Assembly (NCBI RefSeq): GCF_003572205.1
Contig: NZ_QXNY01000002.1
Location: 496,001 to 560,000, forward strand
Origin: Algihabitans albus
GTDB lineage: Bacteria; Pseudomonadota; Alphaproteobacteria; Kiloniellales; DSM-21159
Direction of reading: 5' to 3'
DNA: 64,000 bases
The position numbers and the translations under genes are program-made. Under the pieces are notes generated by a model. That model saw only the letters and a program-made list of their open reading frames with translations, was not told the origin of the DNA and made no database searches. Numbering within the stretch: position 1 is the first letter of the stretch; each line of letters opens with the position of its first letter. Below, in pieces: positions 55,852 through 64,000 of the stretch.

Positions 55852-56577
55852 ATGACCGAAGTCGACTTGAACGAATACATCTTCCACCCGGCGCCAGTGG
55901 TCAGTCTGCCCGTGCGCGGCCTGGCCGAGCGCTTCCCGGTGCATCGCATCTTCTGCGTCGGCCGGAACTACGCGGACCATGCCCGCGAGATGGGGCACGA
56001 CCCGGATCGCGAACCGCCCTTCTTCTTCACCAAGCCGCCAGAGGCCGTGGTGCCGCCCGGCGCTGCCCTGCCCTATCCGTCGGCAACCCGGGATCTGCAC
56101 CACGAAGTCGAACTGGTGGTGGCTCTCGCCGGGGGCGGCCGGAACCTCACGACGGACAGCGCGCTCGACCTGGTTTACGGCTATGCCGTCGGCGTCGACC
56201 TGACCCGCCGCGACCTGCAAGCCGAGGCGAAAAAGCTGGGGCGCCCCTGGGACTCGGCCAAGGCCTTCGCCGGCTCGGCCCCCTGCTCCGAGATCGTACC
56301 GGTGGAGCGGATCGGCCATCCAACGAAGGGTCGCATCGCGCTCTCGGTCGGCGGTCAGCTTCGGCAGGACGGCGACCTCGCTCAGATGATCTGGAAGACT
56401 CCCGAGATCCTGACCGAGCTTTCCAAACTTTGGACCCTGGCGCCGGGCGATCTGATTTTCACTGGGACCCCAGCCGGGGTCGGGCCGCTGCAGGTAGGGG
56501 CGCAGATCGCCTGCGAAATTGAGAGTGTCGGACGGCTGGACGCAACCTTGCTCGGATCCGGCGGCGCCAGCGACTAG
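55852..56577 (+). CDS. Fumarylacetoacetate hydrolase family protein
   Basis: The 241-residue FAH-fold enzyme has IFCVGRNYADHAREMG near residue 35, the metal-binding Glu pair in HHEVELVVALAG and the Asp in YAVGVDLTRRDLQ, and GDLIFTGTPAGVGPL. It fits fumarylpyruvate hydrolases and acylpyruvases, which cut C-C bonds in beta-diketo acids. It lies 16 bases after the aldehyde dehydrogenase and is probably co-transcribed. Substrate is not certain. Confidence 0.9.
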   Translation: MTEVDLNEYIFHPAPVVSLPVRGLAERFPVHRIFCVGRNYADHAREMGHDPDREPPFFFTKPPEAVVPPGAALPYPSATRDLHHEVELVVALAGGGRNLTTDSALDLVYGYAVGVDLTRRDLQAEAKKLGRPWDSAKAFAGSAPCSEIVPVERIGHPTKGRIALSVGGQLRQDGDLAQMIWKTPEILTELSKLWTLAPGDLIFTGTPAGVGPLQVGAQIACEIESVGRLDATLLGSGGASD

Positions 56578-56761
56578 CTCGTTCCGCCGACCCCAGCGCC
56601 TCGGTCCGACTGCACCTGCAAGCCACGGCCACTCCGTTGGAAAACTAGTCTTCGCGGAAAGTTTTGCAACTTTTGCAGGTGACTCCCCTTAGATGGCATG
56701 TTAATCAAATTTTATAAATCGTCCGTATGGCGGGGCACGGCGGGAAAACGGGGGGCTCCAA

Positions 56762-58159
56762 ATGAAACTCAAGGCACTTATGGCGGTTTCAGGCATGCTG
56801 GTGATGCTGGGAACTCCGGCCGGCGCCGCCGTCTACGACTTCAGTAAAGTCGCATTGACGGGCGAGACCGCGCCCGGCACGACCGGGACGTTTTCCAGAA
56901 TTAATCTCCCCACCAGTCTGAGCGACAACGGCGAGACGGCGTTTCGTGCCACCCTGACCGGCCCAGGCACCAGTGGTGCGAACAATCAGGGCATCTTCAG
57001 CGGGTCCAGCGGCAGCGTGGGCCTGGTGGCACGTAAAGGCGATGTCGCGCCCGGCACGACCGCGACCTTCAACGAGTTTAGCTCCGCCCCCCGCCTGAAC
57101 GCCAACGGCGAGACGGCTTTTGTGGCATCGCTTAGGGGCTCAGGCGCAAATTTCTCCAACAATCAGGCGGTCTTTGCCGAAACCGGCGGCGGACTGGGCT
57201 TGGTGGCGCGTAAGGGCGAGGCAGCGCCCGGCACGACCGAGACCTTCAACTCTTTTCAAACGCCCCGCCTGAACGCTAACGGCGAGACGGCGTTTGTAGG
57301 CTTCCTGAGCGGCAGCTTCGCGAAAGGTCAGGGCATCTTCAGCGGGTCCGGCGGCAGCCTGGGCCTGGTGGCGCGAACGGGGGACCCTGTGCCCGGCACG
57401 ACATTGACGTTCCGCAGCCTTGGCCTCGGCGACCCCAGCCTGAACGCTAACGGCGAGACGGCGTTTCGCGCCAGCCTGGAGGGCGCGGGCGTCACCCGCG
57501 CGAACGAGCGGGCCATTTTCGCCGAGACCGGCGGCGGCCTAAGGATGGTAGCGCGCGAAAACGATCCTGCGCCCGACACGGCCGCGACCTTCCTGAGCCT
57601 TAGCGACCCCAGCCTGAACGCCAACGGCGAGACAGCGTTTCAGGCCGCCCTGACCGGCACTGGCGTCACCCGCGCGAACGATGAGGGCATCTTCAGCGAG
57701 TCGAGCGGCGGCCTCCGCCTGGTGGCGCGTAAGGGCGACGCCGCGCCCGGCACCGATGCCGTCTTCGCCTCCTTTGACGCCCCCAGCCTGAATGCCAACG
57801 GCGAGACAGCGTTTCAGGCCGCCCTGACCGGCGTCGGCGTCACCAGCATGAACGACGGGGGTATCTTCGCCGAAACCGGAGGCGGCCTGTGGCTCGTCGT
57901 TCGAAAGGGCGACCTGTTCGATATCGGCGGCGGCGACTTTCGGACCATCAGCGCTCTGTCTTTCGCGGGCGCCTTCAACGACGCCGGCGGAATCGCCTTT
58001 TTCGCGCGCTTTACCGACGGCACGAGCGGGATCTTCACGGCGGCCCTGTCGGACAGTCCGGCCGTCGTGCCCGTGCCGGCGGCCCTGCCGCTCTTCGCCA
58101 CGGCACTGCTTGGCCTCGGCCTCCTTCGCCGTTATCGCCGGGCGTCGTTCGGTGCTTGA
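56762..58159 (+). CDS. Exported NxxGxxAF tandem-repeat protein with C-terminal VPxPA-type anchor
   Basis: The 465-residue protein has a signal peptide (MKLKALMAVSGMLVMLGTPAGAA), then seven repeats of about 55-65 residues. Each repeat holds an LNANGETAF-type motif and a GIFxExxGGLxLVARKGDxAPGT unit. The C-terminus has VVPVPAALPLFATALLGLGLLRRYRR, a VPLPA/PEP-CTERM-like tail with a helix and Arg cluster that marks cell-surface sorting by exosortase-like systems. It matches choice-of-anchor tandem-repeat proteins. Codons in repeats 5 and 6 are nearly identical, suggesting recent duplication. The function is unknown. Confidence 0.88.
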   Translation: MKLKALMAVSGMLVMLGTPAGAAVYDFSKVALTGETAPGTTGTFSRINLPTSLSDNGETAFRATLTGPGTSGANNQGIFSGSSGSVGLVARKGDVAPGTTATFNEFSSAPRLNANGETAFVASLRGSGANFSNNQAVFAETGGGLGLVARKGEAAPGTTETFNSFQTPRLNANGETAFVGFLSGSFAKGQGIFSGSGGSLGLVARTGDPVPGTTLTFRSLGLGDPSLNANGETAFRASLEGAGVTRANERAIFAETGGGLRMVARENDPAPDTAATFLSLSDPSLNANGETAFQAALTGTGVTRANDEGIFSESSGGLRLVARKGDAAPGTDAVFASFDAPSLNANGETAFQAALTGVGVTSMNDGGIFAETGGGLWLVVRKGDLFDIGGGDFRTISALSFAGAFNDAGGIAFFARFTDGTSGIFTAALSDSPAVVPVPAALPLFATALLGLGLLRRYRRASFGA

Positions 58160-58553
58160 GAGCGGATCGGCGGCCAGAGCGCGGACCGCCGCCGGCTCCA
58201 GGCTACGGTGGTCGCGAGGCGCGGGGTCGCGCGTATGGTACAGCCTGACCGTCGCGCTGCTTCTGGCCATGTCGCCGGGCGCAGCGGTGGCACAGAACAG
58301 CCAGCCAGAGCCGGGAGCCGAACAGGATCCCTTCTTCCAATCTCAGATACCGGAAGATTTTCAGGCGCGTTTCGTCTGCTACCAGGGCGGCCAGACGATC
58401 ATCGAGCACGGTGCGGTGACCAGCTTCGCGCCTTCGCGCATCCAGGACATCATGACCTTCTCGCTGATCACGCGCGACGGCCGCAATCACCTCTACTACC
58501 TGGGTGACGAAACCACCTGCGGTCTGACGGTTACGCCGCCGCCCCAGAACTGA
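58152..58553 (+). CDS. Small exported protein with two cysteines
   Basis: The protein of about 133 residues has a hydrophobic signal segment (WYSLTVALLLAMSPGAAVAQ) after a basic leader, then a soluble domain of about 85 residues with FVCYQGGQTIIEHGAVTSF and NHLYYLGDETTCGLTV. The two cysteines may form a disulfide. No family is recognised. Start is uncertain: GTG 58152 overlaps the upstream stop; TTG 58110 is the alternative. Coupling to the tandem-repeat protein suggests shared surface localisation, by inference. Confidence 0.65.
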   Translation: MLESGSAARARTAAGSRLRWSRGAGSRVWYSLTVALLLAMSPGAAVAQNSQPEPGAEQDPFFQSQIPEDFQARFVCYQGGQTIIEHGAVTSFAPSRIQDIMTFSLITRDGRNHLYYLGDETTCGLTVTPPPQN

Positions 58554-58603
58554 TCGGCCCTTCCCCGAGGACCGCACCGCACCTGCCCGGGGCCTGTCCT
58601 CCC

Positions 58604-59437
58604 CTAAACCAGCGACACGCCGCGCATCGTCTCGGGGATTGGCAGGCCCATGATCTCGAGGATGGTCGGAGCGACCGCGAGCTGGCTGACGGTCTCGGGC
58701 ATTTCGCCGCCCTCCCGGCCGCAGATGTCCCAGAAGGGCACTGGGCGCATGCCCTCCTCGGCCCCGCCGTGGCGGCCCTCGGCGCTCATCCCATGGTCGG
58801 AGGTGACCAGCACCCGATAGCCCGCCGCGCGCCAGACCGGAATCGCCAGGGCCAGCTCATTGTCCATGTTCCAGACCTGGTGCCGGTACTCGAAGGAGTC
58901 CGCGCCGAAGGTATGGCCGACCGCGTCGGCTGCTGCGGAATGGACCAGCAGGTAGTCCGGCGCGTGACGGCGGACCAGCAAAGTCGCGCTGTTACAGATA
59001 TCGTGGTCGCCGAGCATGCTGGGGTTGAAGCGGGTATGCCGGACCTCGGTGTAGAAGCAGCCATGCGTCACCCAGCCCGCACCTTCCACCACCTCCAGGT
59101 GCTCGACGTCGTCGAAGGGCGCGGCGTTGAACAGCAGGGCATAGAGCCGTTCGGCCACGGCCGCCGTGACCCCGCCCGCCTCGCGCACGATGGAAAAGAC
59201 GTGAGGTACCGGCGCCATGACCTCCAGGTCGTTGGAGACCAGACCATGCTCCGCCGGAGGCGTGCCGCTGTGCAGCGACGTATAGGCCGGCATTGACAGG
59301 CTGGGCAGCACCGACTGCATGCGCCAGAGGCGCGCCTGACCGGCCTCGACCAAGGCCATCAGATAACCGCACTGCGCGCGCGCCACCGCATCGCCCAACG
59401 CATCGATCATGACCAGGATGACTTTCTGTCGAACCAT
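58604..59437 (-). CDS. Alkaline-phosphatase-superfamily phosphodiesterase
   Basis: The 277-residue protein begins MVRQKVILVMIDALGDAVARAQ with a metal-binding Asp. It then has SVLPSLSMPAYTSLHSGTPPAEHG with the probable Thr/Ser nucleophile, and YLLVHSAAADAVGHTFG and VTSDHGMSAEGRHGG for the second metal site. This is the nucleotide pyrophosphatase/phosphodiesterase layout, without a signal peptide. ATG 59437 has AAAGGA upstream. Substrate unknown. Confidence 0.85.
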   Translation of the reverse strand: MVRQKVILVMIDALGDAVARAQCGYLMALVEAGQARLWRMQSVLPSLSMPAYTSLHSGTPPAEHGLVSNDLEVMAPVPHVFSIVREAGGVTAAVAERLYALLFNAAPFDDVEHLEVVEGAGWVTHGCFYTEVRHTRFNPSMLGDHDICNSATLLVRRHAPDYLLVHSAAADAVGHTFGADSFEYRHQVWNMDNELALAIPVWRAAGYRVLVTSDHGMSAEGRHGGAEEGMRPVPFWDICGREGGEMPETVSQLAVAPTILEIMGLPIPETMRGVSLV

Positions 59438-59484
59438 GCGGCGGGCGTCCTTTGCCGAGTCTTCCAACATTGCAAGGTCGGACA

Positions 59485-60438
59485 CTAACGAGCGGAGGTG
59501 ACGGCTGAATGACCGATCGTATCCGCGAGCGCCGAAACCACGACAGCGAAGGCCCGTCTGGCGGCAGCGCTCATGCCGCGAGCACGCAGGTAGCCGTGGA
59601 TCAGGCCGGGTTGCAGGTCGAGACGAACGGAGACTCTTGCGGCAGACAAACGCTCCGCATAGACCTCCGCATCGTCCCGCAAGGGATCGTACTGCACCGC
59701 CTGAACGAAGGTCGGCGGCAAACCGGCGTAGTCTCGGTTCAAGAGCGGGGCAGCAGAGGGCTCTCCGGTCGTCGCGCTCCCCAGCCAGCTTTCGTGGTAG
59801 TGGCGCATGTCGGCCCGGCTGAGCCCCGGCGCATCCGGCGTTCGGCAGCGCTGCGGATCTTCGAAGGCCAAGCCCAGGTCCGGATAGATCAGAAGCTGCC
59901 CGGCCAAGGGCGCCAGATCCTGCGCGCACGCCCAGAAGCAAAGTCCGGCTGCCAGGTTGCCGCCCGCCGAATCACCGCCGACGGCAATCCGCCTGGGGTC
60001 CAAACCGAGGTCAGCGGCGGTTTGCAGAAGCCAGGTCAGGCCGGCACGCGCATCCTCGACGGCAGCCGGAAAGCGATGCTCGGGCGCGAGGCGGTAGTCG
60101 AGCGACAGCACGGCGGCGGCGCTGCCCGCAGCCAGATCGGCACAGACGGCATCGTGGCTGTCGAGGTCGCCGAAGACATAGCCACCGCCGTGAAAGTAGA
60201 GCAGCACGCCGGGCCGTTCGACAGCCTCGGGACGGTACAGTCTGAGGCGAATATCGCCCGCCGGGCCAGGCGCGTCGAGGTCTCGAACCGACAAGCCCTG
60301 AGGTCTGCGACCGGCGAAACGGCGGCACAATTCGCTATAGCGGAGGCGCTGTTCTTCGAGCGCCAGTGTCGCGAAATCCGGCGGAAAAGCGGCCTCCGAC
60401 AGGGCGATGAACTGCTGGATTTCGAGGTCGAGTGTCAT
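59485..60438 (-). CDS. Hormone-sensitive-lipase-type esterase
   Basis: The 317-residue alpha/beta hydrolase has the HGGGYVFGDLDSHDAV oxyanion motif near residue 79 and the nucleophile motif VGGDSAGGNLAAGL near residue 152. The Asp in QYDPLRDDAEVYAE and the His in LIHGYLRA complete the triad. This is the bacterial HSL family that hydrolyses short acyl esters. ATG 60438 gives the standard start. It lies 47 bases upstream of the phosphodiesterase gene. Confidence 0.9.
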   Translation of the reverse strand: MTLDLEIQQFIALSEAAFPPDFATLALEEQRLRYSELCRRFAGRRPQGLSVRDLDAPGPAGDIRLRLYRPEAVERPGVLLYFHGGGYVFGDLDSHDAVCADLAAGSAAAVLSLDYRLAPEHRFPAAVEDARAGLTWLLQTAADLGLDPRRIAVGGDSAGGNLAAGLCFWACAQDLAPLAGQLLIYPDLGLAFEDPQRCRTPDAPGLSRADMRHYHESWLGSATTGEPSAAPLLNRDYAGLPPTFVQAVQYDPLRDDAEVYAERLSAARVSVRLDLQPGLIHGYLRARGMSAAARRAFAVVVSALADTIGHSAVTSAR

Positions 60439-60511
60439 GCCTGCGCCGACAGTTGCAATGGCTTCCCAACCTAGCCAGCCCAACTCGATCCGGCCAAGCC
60501 CTTCCCGACAG

Positions 60512-60540
60512 AAAAAGGCCCGGCGCGATGGCCGGACCTT
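60512..60540 (-). terminator. Rho-independent terminator after bioY
   Basis: On the minus strand GGTCCGGC pairs with GCCGGGCC around a CATCGC loop and is followed by five T residues. It begins 30 bases after the bioY stop and insulates the esterase gene. Confidence 0.9.
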
Positions 60541-60569
60541 CTCCGAAGTCTACGCATCTTGGGGCGATG

Positions 60570-61178
60570 TCAGGTTTCGCGGAAGCGCTTCACGAAATGC
60601 CAGGCCGCCGGCACGGTCGCCGCCGCCAAGACCAGCTTGGCCGCCGCCCCCGGTACGAACGGCAGGAGCCCAGCCTCCAGGGCCCTGTCGAAGCCGATGA
60701 GGACCGACAACCAGGCGACACCGCACAGGAAGAAGATGACGGTTCCCAGCGTGACAGCGGGGATCACGAGCAGAAGACGACGGTCCCAGCCGCGTTCGGC
60801 CAGCCATCCCATCGCAAGGGTCGCGACCAGAAAACCGATCAGATAGCCGCCGGTCGGCCCGGCAAAATAGGCAAATCCCCCACCCGTCGCGAAGACCGGC
60901 AGGCCGACGAGGCCCTGGGCCAGATAGAGACCGACGGTTGCCAGCCCCAACTGCCAGCCGTATGCCATGGCGATCACCATCACGACATAGGTCTGCATCG
61001 TCATCGGCACCGGGAACATCGGCATCTGGATTTTGGCGCTGATCGTCAGGATCGCCGCCCCCAGCAGCGCCAGCACCAAATCGCGGCCCAACCGCTGGGC
61101 GCGCTCCTCCACCGGCCAGAGGGAATTCACCAACGTTGCGCTGGCAAAGGTGTCTTGTGCGATTCCAGCATGTGCCAT
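60570..61178 (-). CDS. bioY: Biotin transporter BioY
   Basis: BioY is the membrane substrate-binding subunit of ECF-type biotin uptake. The 202-residue protein has six helices with the family segments QMPMFPVPMTMQTYVVMVIAM and the biotin-site motif LPVFATGGGFAYFAGPTGGYLIGFL near residue 103. No bioM or bioN genes are adjacent, so it may act alone or with a distant module. Its transcript ends at the terminator at 60512. Confidence 0.93.
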   Translation of the reverse strand: MAHAGIAQDTFASATLVNSLWPVEERAQRLGRDLVLALLGAAILTISAKIQMPMFPVPMTMQTYVVMVIAMAYGWQLGLATVGLYLAQGLVGLPVFATGGGFAYFAGPTGGYLIGFLVATLAMGWLAERGWDRRLLLVIPAVTLGTVIFFLCGVAWLSVLIGFDRALEAGLLPFVPGAAAKLVLAAATVPAAWHFVKRFRET

Positions 61179-61507
61179 GAGTGGCTCGCTCCTTCCCTAT
61201 TCCGGGCTTCCCGACAGGTCGGTGCCAGAACCGCCTGCCTTTTATTTTCTGTGCACGACCGTCCGCCGGTCCGTCAGACTCTTGCTTGCTTCTTGTTTAT
61301 CTGGACCCGGCCGCGTGCCGGACGAATTTGCTATAGCAAGTTGAAGGCAAGACGTCATGGTTTTTGCGCAAAGGCGCCTGTATTGTCACAATTATTAACT
61401 CGGATATCTTCGCTCAAAAATAAGTAAAATCAATATGTTAAAGTGAATTCTTTGTGTATTAGATTGAAATATTCCGTGAACCGACAGCGTCTCGAGGACT
61501 CCGTGAC
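61179..61507. other. AT-rich divergent promoter region with TTGCTATAGCAA palindrome
   Basis: This 329-base gap between bioY and the divergent hydrolase gene is clearly AT-rich at 61360-61480, unlike its surroundings. A perfect 12-base palindrome TTGCTATAGCAA lies at 61328-61339, about 150 bases before bioY. It does not match the BioR consensus I know (TTATMKATAA), so the regulator is unknown. No RNA gene is visible. Confidence 0.5.
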
Positions 61508-62605
61508 GTGCAGCGGCGATCGAACGTTGCCGAACCAGCGCAACCGCGCCATATGGCTTGCATGCCGCACCGACTGCTCGCCTTGCTCCTGCCCATTCTG
61601 CTGTTAGGGTTCTTCACGGACGCGCGCCCGACTGCCGCGGCGGAACCGCGGCTGCCCGCGCTGTGGCCGGATCTCGACGATCTCGGCGGTCCAGACGGCA
61701 CGGCCATCGCCTTCCCCAGCAGCAGCCCCTACACCCTGGCGGACGCCGCTTCCGCCCCGCCGGAGGAGGCTGTGGGCCGCCTCTACCTGCCCCAGGAGGC
61801 CTCAGCCGACGCACCCGTGCCTGCCGTCGTCCTTCTGCACGGTGCCGGCGGCGTCATCTCGACGCGCGAGCCCACCTATGCCCGACAGCTTGCCAGTCTG
61901 GGCGTTGCCGCTTTGGTGGTCGATTCCTTCGCCGCACGGCGGGATCGCGCCGCCGGCTTCGTCGAACGGCTGCTGGAAATCACCGAGGTGATGCTGGTGG
62001 CCGACGCCTACGCCGCCCTGGCCTATCTGGAGTCGCGGCCGGAGGTCGATGCAGATCGGGTGGTGCTGACCGGCTTCTCCTACGGCGGCATGGCCAGCAC
62101 TTTCGCCCTCTACAGCCAGGTGGCCGAAGCCTTATCACTCAACGGCCGGCGCTTCGCAGGGCACGTCGCCTTCTACGCCCCCTGTATCGCCCGCTTCGCC
62201 CGAACGGAGACTACGGGCGCGCCGCTTCTGATGCTCTGGGGCGACGGCGACGCCATCGTCGATCCCGACCGCTGTGCCGAAATCGCGGGTGACCTGGAAG
62301 CCGGCGGCAGCAGCGTCGAACGGATCGTCTACCCAGGCGCGGTGCACCAGTGGGACGGTCGTTTCCAGGGACCCCGTACAATCGGGCGCAACCTCGCCCC
62401 CTGCAGCTTCCGGGTCGACGAAGACGGCGTCGCCTGGGACCGCAGCACCTTCCTGCCCATGCTGAACCGGCTGCTGCGCCAGACGTCGCTGGGCCTCTGC
62501 ACGGACAGCGGAGGGTACATGATCGGGCGGGACGACGCGGTGCGCAGCCGTTCCAACGCCGATTTCGCGACCTTCCTGGAGCAGGTCTTCTTCGCCACCC
62601 GATAA
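61508..62605 (+). CDS. Exported dienelactone-hydrolase-family protein
   Basis: The 365-residue protein has a signal-like helix LLALLLPILLLGFF and the DLH/alpha-beta hydrolase motifs VVLLHGAGGVISTREPTYA, nucleophile LTGFSYGGMASTFAL, and the Asp in LLMLWGDGDAIVDPD with His in PGAVHQWDG. The nucleophile is Ser, not the Cys of classic dienelactone hydrolase. GTG 61508 has GAGGA upstream; ATG 61553 or 61562 would give a shorter leader and is possible. Periplasmic location is inferred. Confidence 0.83.
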   Translation: MQRRSNVAEPAQPRHMACMPHRLLALLLPILLLGFFTDARPTAAAEPRLPALWPDLDDLGGPDGTAIAFPSSSPYTLADAASAPPEEAVGRLYLPQEASADAPVPAVVLLHGAGGVISTREPTYARQLASLGVAALVVDSFAARRDRAAGFVERLLEITEVMLVADAYAALAYLESRPEVDADRVVLTGFSYGGMASTFALYSQVAEALSLNGRRFAGHVAFYAPCIARFARTETTGAPLLMLWGDGDAIVDPDRCAEIAGDLEAGGSSVERIVYPGAVHQWDGRFQGPRTIGRNLAPCSFRVDEDGVAWDRSTFLPMLNRLLRQTSLGLCTDSGGYMIGRDDAVRSRSNADFATFLEQVFFATR

Positions 62606-62654
62606 CCGAGCCGGATCCTGGCGAGTGCTACGCCTCGACAATCACCGGGCCACA

Positions 62655-62678
62655 CGGTCAGTCGGTCAGTCGGTCAGT
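62655..62678. repeat. Three tandem CGGTCAGT octamers
   Basis: CGGTCAGT occurs three times in a row and covers the stop codon (62666-62668, minus strand) of the following gene. Loss of one copy would leave the same stop in place, so length change here should be neutral. Confidence 0.95.
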
Positions 62679-64000
62679 ACCGTGAAGCTTGGATTGAGGA
62701 GCTCCATCACGTCGGACGGAGTCCGAGCCAAGCCGAACGATAGCAAGGGCGTCTCCTCCCGAGGTGCCAGAACGATCCGGAGCCGCCCTGTGTCCAGCAA
62801 GAAGGCCTCGAGGGCCTGCACCGCCTGCAGGCCAGGAGCGCCGAGCTGGAGGGCTTGTACCGCCTCAGCCGCGTCGACGATCAGCTGCCCGATCAATTCC
62901 TCTTCCGTCAGACCCCTTTGCGCCGCAAAGACTTCGAGCGCCGGCTGCAAGAGTCCGAGATCCGTCAAAACGGCATCGGCTTCATCGAGCGAGGCGCTAA
63001 GCATCGTCACCTGCAAATCCAGTTCGGACATTCTGAGATGGGGCGGCGACGTGATATTGCCGAGGCGAAGCGCGATTTCCAGTTCGAACAGGTCGTGCAA
63101 GACGACGTCTTGCACGAACGAGAGACTTTCAGCCGCCGGGTCGTAGCGCTGGTCCAAGCTGGCCGAAAGCGAGAGGCGGTCCTGGGGGCTCAAGCTCGAG
63201 AAGATCGGCATCGCGTCGCTCGGCACAATAGGACCGAGAGGAATGCTCAAACCTCGCAGCTCGCTAAAGCCTCCGACAACCTGGCCGTCGATGATCTGCG
63301 CGTCGGTAAGGCGCAAGGCCGCCAACTCCATCAGTTCGGGAAGGCCGGCCGACTCGAAACGTAGCTGTTCGATGGCGTATCCCGTCAGTCCGCTCACCAT
63401 GTCTCGTCCGAGCTCGACCGCGAAGTCAAAGGCCTGCTGATCCGGCACCGCCGCGAGCTCCGTCGGCGTCAGGGAGATCAGCGGCGACAGGTCCAAATCC
63501 GCCGCTGAGAAGAAGCCGACGGTCAAGTTGATGCGATCCTCGGGCTCGCGGGTTTCGATTGTCAGATCGTCGAAGCGCAGGTCTCCGAGCTTGCCGCCGT
63601 CGACCTCCGTCATCAGCAATTCGCCGAGCGCAAACGTGACGTCTCCGGCCGCCGCTTCCAAACCGCCGGCACGCAGGCTGGCGATCCTGGTTTGCAGAAG
63701 ACCGCTTCGAAGGTCTAGAGGGTCTCCGGCGATCACGACGTCTTGAGCCTCGACGACCTCCAGCCTCAGGCTCCCGTCCAGTTCGCTCAGGCTCACGTCC
63801 TCCAGCAGGATCCGGGCCGCGCGGGTTTCGGTCTCGTCGGGCTCCAGTCCAGAAACGACGGCCTGGGCCGCGGTCCAGACGCCCAAGCCGCCATAGCCGT
63901 TAAAATCGACGGTTGGCGACGCCATCGTGACCGAGCGTTCCAGCAGGTCGACGTCATAGGCGCCGTGCGTGAAGACCGCGCCCGCCGGCAAACTGTCCCG
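62666..64000 (-). CDS. Large beta-rich protein, C-terminal part only
   Basis: The reading frame is open at 64000, so the N terminus lies beyond the window; about 445 residues are seen. They are acidic and rich in alternating hydrophobic strands, with repeated LxLxD and ELxxL patterns such as SPPHLRMSELDLQVTMLSASL. No enzymatic motif or membrane helix is seen. The pattern resembles periplasmic AsmA- or TamB-like or DUF945-type beta proteins, but I cannot assign a family. Confidence 0.6.
   Translation of the reverse strand, partial: RDSLPAGAVFTHGAYDVDLLERSVTMASPTVDFNGYGGLGVWTAAQAVVSGLEPDETETRAARILLEDVSLSELDGSLRLEVVEAQDVVIAGDPLDLRSGLLQTRIASLRAGGLEAAAGDVTFALGELLMTEVDGGKLGDLRFDDLTIETREPEDRINLTVGFFSAADLDLSPLISLTPTELAAVPDQQAFDFAVELGRDMVSGLTGYAIEQLRFESAGLPELMELAALRLTDAQIIDGQVVGGFSELRGLSIPLGPIVPSDAMPIFSSLSPQDRLSLSASLDQRYDPAAESLSFVQDVVLHDLFELEIALRLGNITSPPHLRMSELDLQVTMLSASLDEADAVLTDLGLLQPALEVFAAQRGLTEEELIGQLIVDAAEAVQALQLGAPGLQAVQALEAFLLDTGRLRIVLAPREETPLLSFGLARTPSDVMELLNPSFTVLTD

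Noticed and set aside
52743-55949. Very long minus-strand frame of over 1000 codons opposite matB and the aldehyde dehydrogenase
   Set aside because: Its His/Asp/Gly-rich sequence is typical of antisense shadow frames, and both plus-strand genes have intact motifs.
62655-62678. Octamer tandem repeat as a phase-variation switch
   Set aside because: Removing or adding a copy would keep the same stop codon, so the protein end would not change.

Overview
The window looks like a chromosomal segment of a high-GC alphaproteobacterium, most likely a Rhodospirillales-type heterotroph. This rests on protein style and gene content: TrmFO, a RibH2-type lumazine synthase under an FMN riboswitch, a SAM-II riboswitch before an O-acetylhomoserine sulfhydrylase, several acyl-CoA dehydrogenases, TRAP transporters and a BioY biotin transporter. 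No rRNA, CRISPR array, prophage, transposase or integrase was seen. It reads as core metabolism and housekeeping, not as a mobile island.

Layout. 1-3.3 kb: a truncated haloacetate-dehalogenase-like hydrolase, two tandem tRNA-Leu genes, a glycosyltransferase pair, two very small membrane proteins that meet at a shared terminator, and tRNA-Lys. 3.4-14.9 kb: coaD, gyrA, an orphan membrane protein, divergent ssb/uvrA, a class III nucleotide cyclase and an LpxR-type lipid A deacylase. 15-22 kb: trmFO, a TerB-like protein, livGFHM without a binding protein, a small conserved protein and a second cyclase of the same architecture. 22-29 kb: glutaryl-CoA dehydrogenase with a flavoprotein, an iron alcohol dehydrogenase, an enolase-superfamily enzyme, a patatin, lrgAB and a MarR regulator. 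29.5-31.7 kb: a leucine-catabolic operon (MerR/LiuR-like regulator, thioesterase, isovaleryl-CoA dehydrogenase) behind a clear LiuR-like palindrome. 31.7-37.4 kb: ribH2 with its FMN riboswitch, a LysE exporter, a GST and a valine-catabolic set (isobutyryl-CoA dehydrogenase, 3-hydroxyisobutyryl-CoA hydrolase, 3-hydroxyisobutyrate dehydrogenase). 37.8-47 kb: an orphan PAS-like protein, SAM-II riboswitch plus sulfhydrylase, an isochorismatase-fold protein, a GNAT, a lone TakP-like binding protein, hemB, two hydrolases and an ornithine/lysine decarboxylase. 47.2-54.2 kb: a complete malonate uptake and catabolism locus (TRAP dctPQM, malonyl-CoA decarboxylase, GntR regulator MatR, malonyl-CoA synthetase) with phased operators in the divergent promoter. 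54.3-64 kb: an aldehyde dehydrogenase, an FAH-family hydrolase, an exported NxxGxxAF tandem-repeat protein with a C-terminal sorting-type tail, a small exported protein, a phosphodiesterase, an esterase, bioY, a secreted dienelactone-hydrolase-like protein and a truncated exported protein.

Taken together the genes channel branched-chain amino acids, glutarate/lysine intermediates and malonate into acyl-CoA metabolism. The least explained parts are a pair of roughly 135-bp palindromic repeats in inverted orientation whose ends provide the stop codons of flanking genes, a related composite palindrome inside the valine operon, the exported tandem-repeat protein and the PAS-like orphan at 37.8 kb. 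I did not find convincing evidence for a wholly new multi-gene system.
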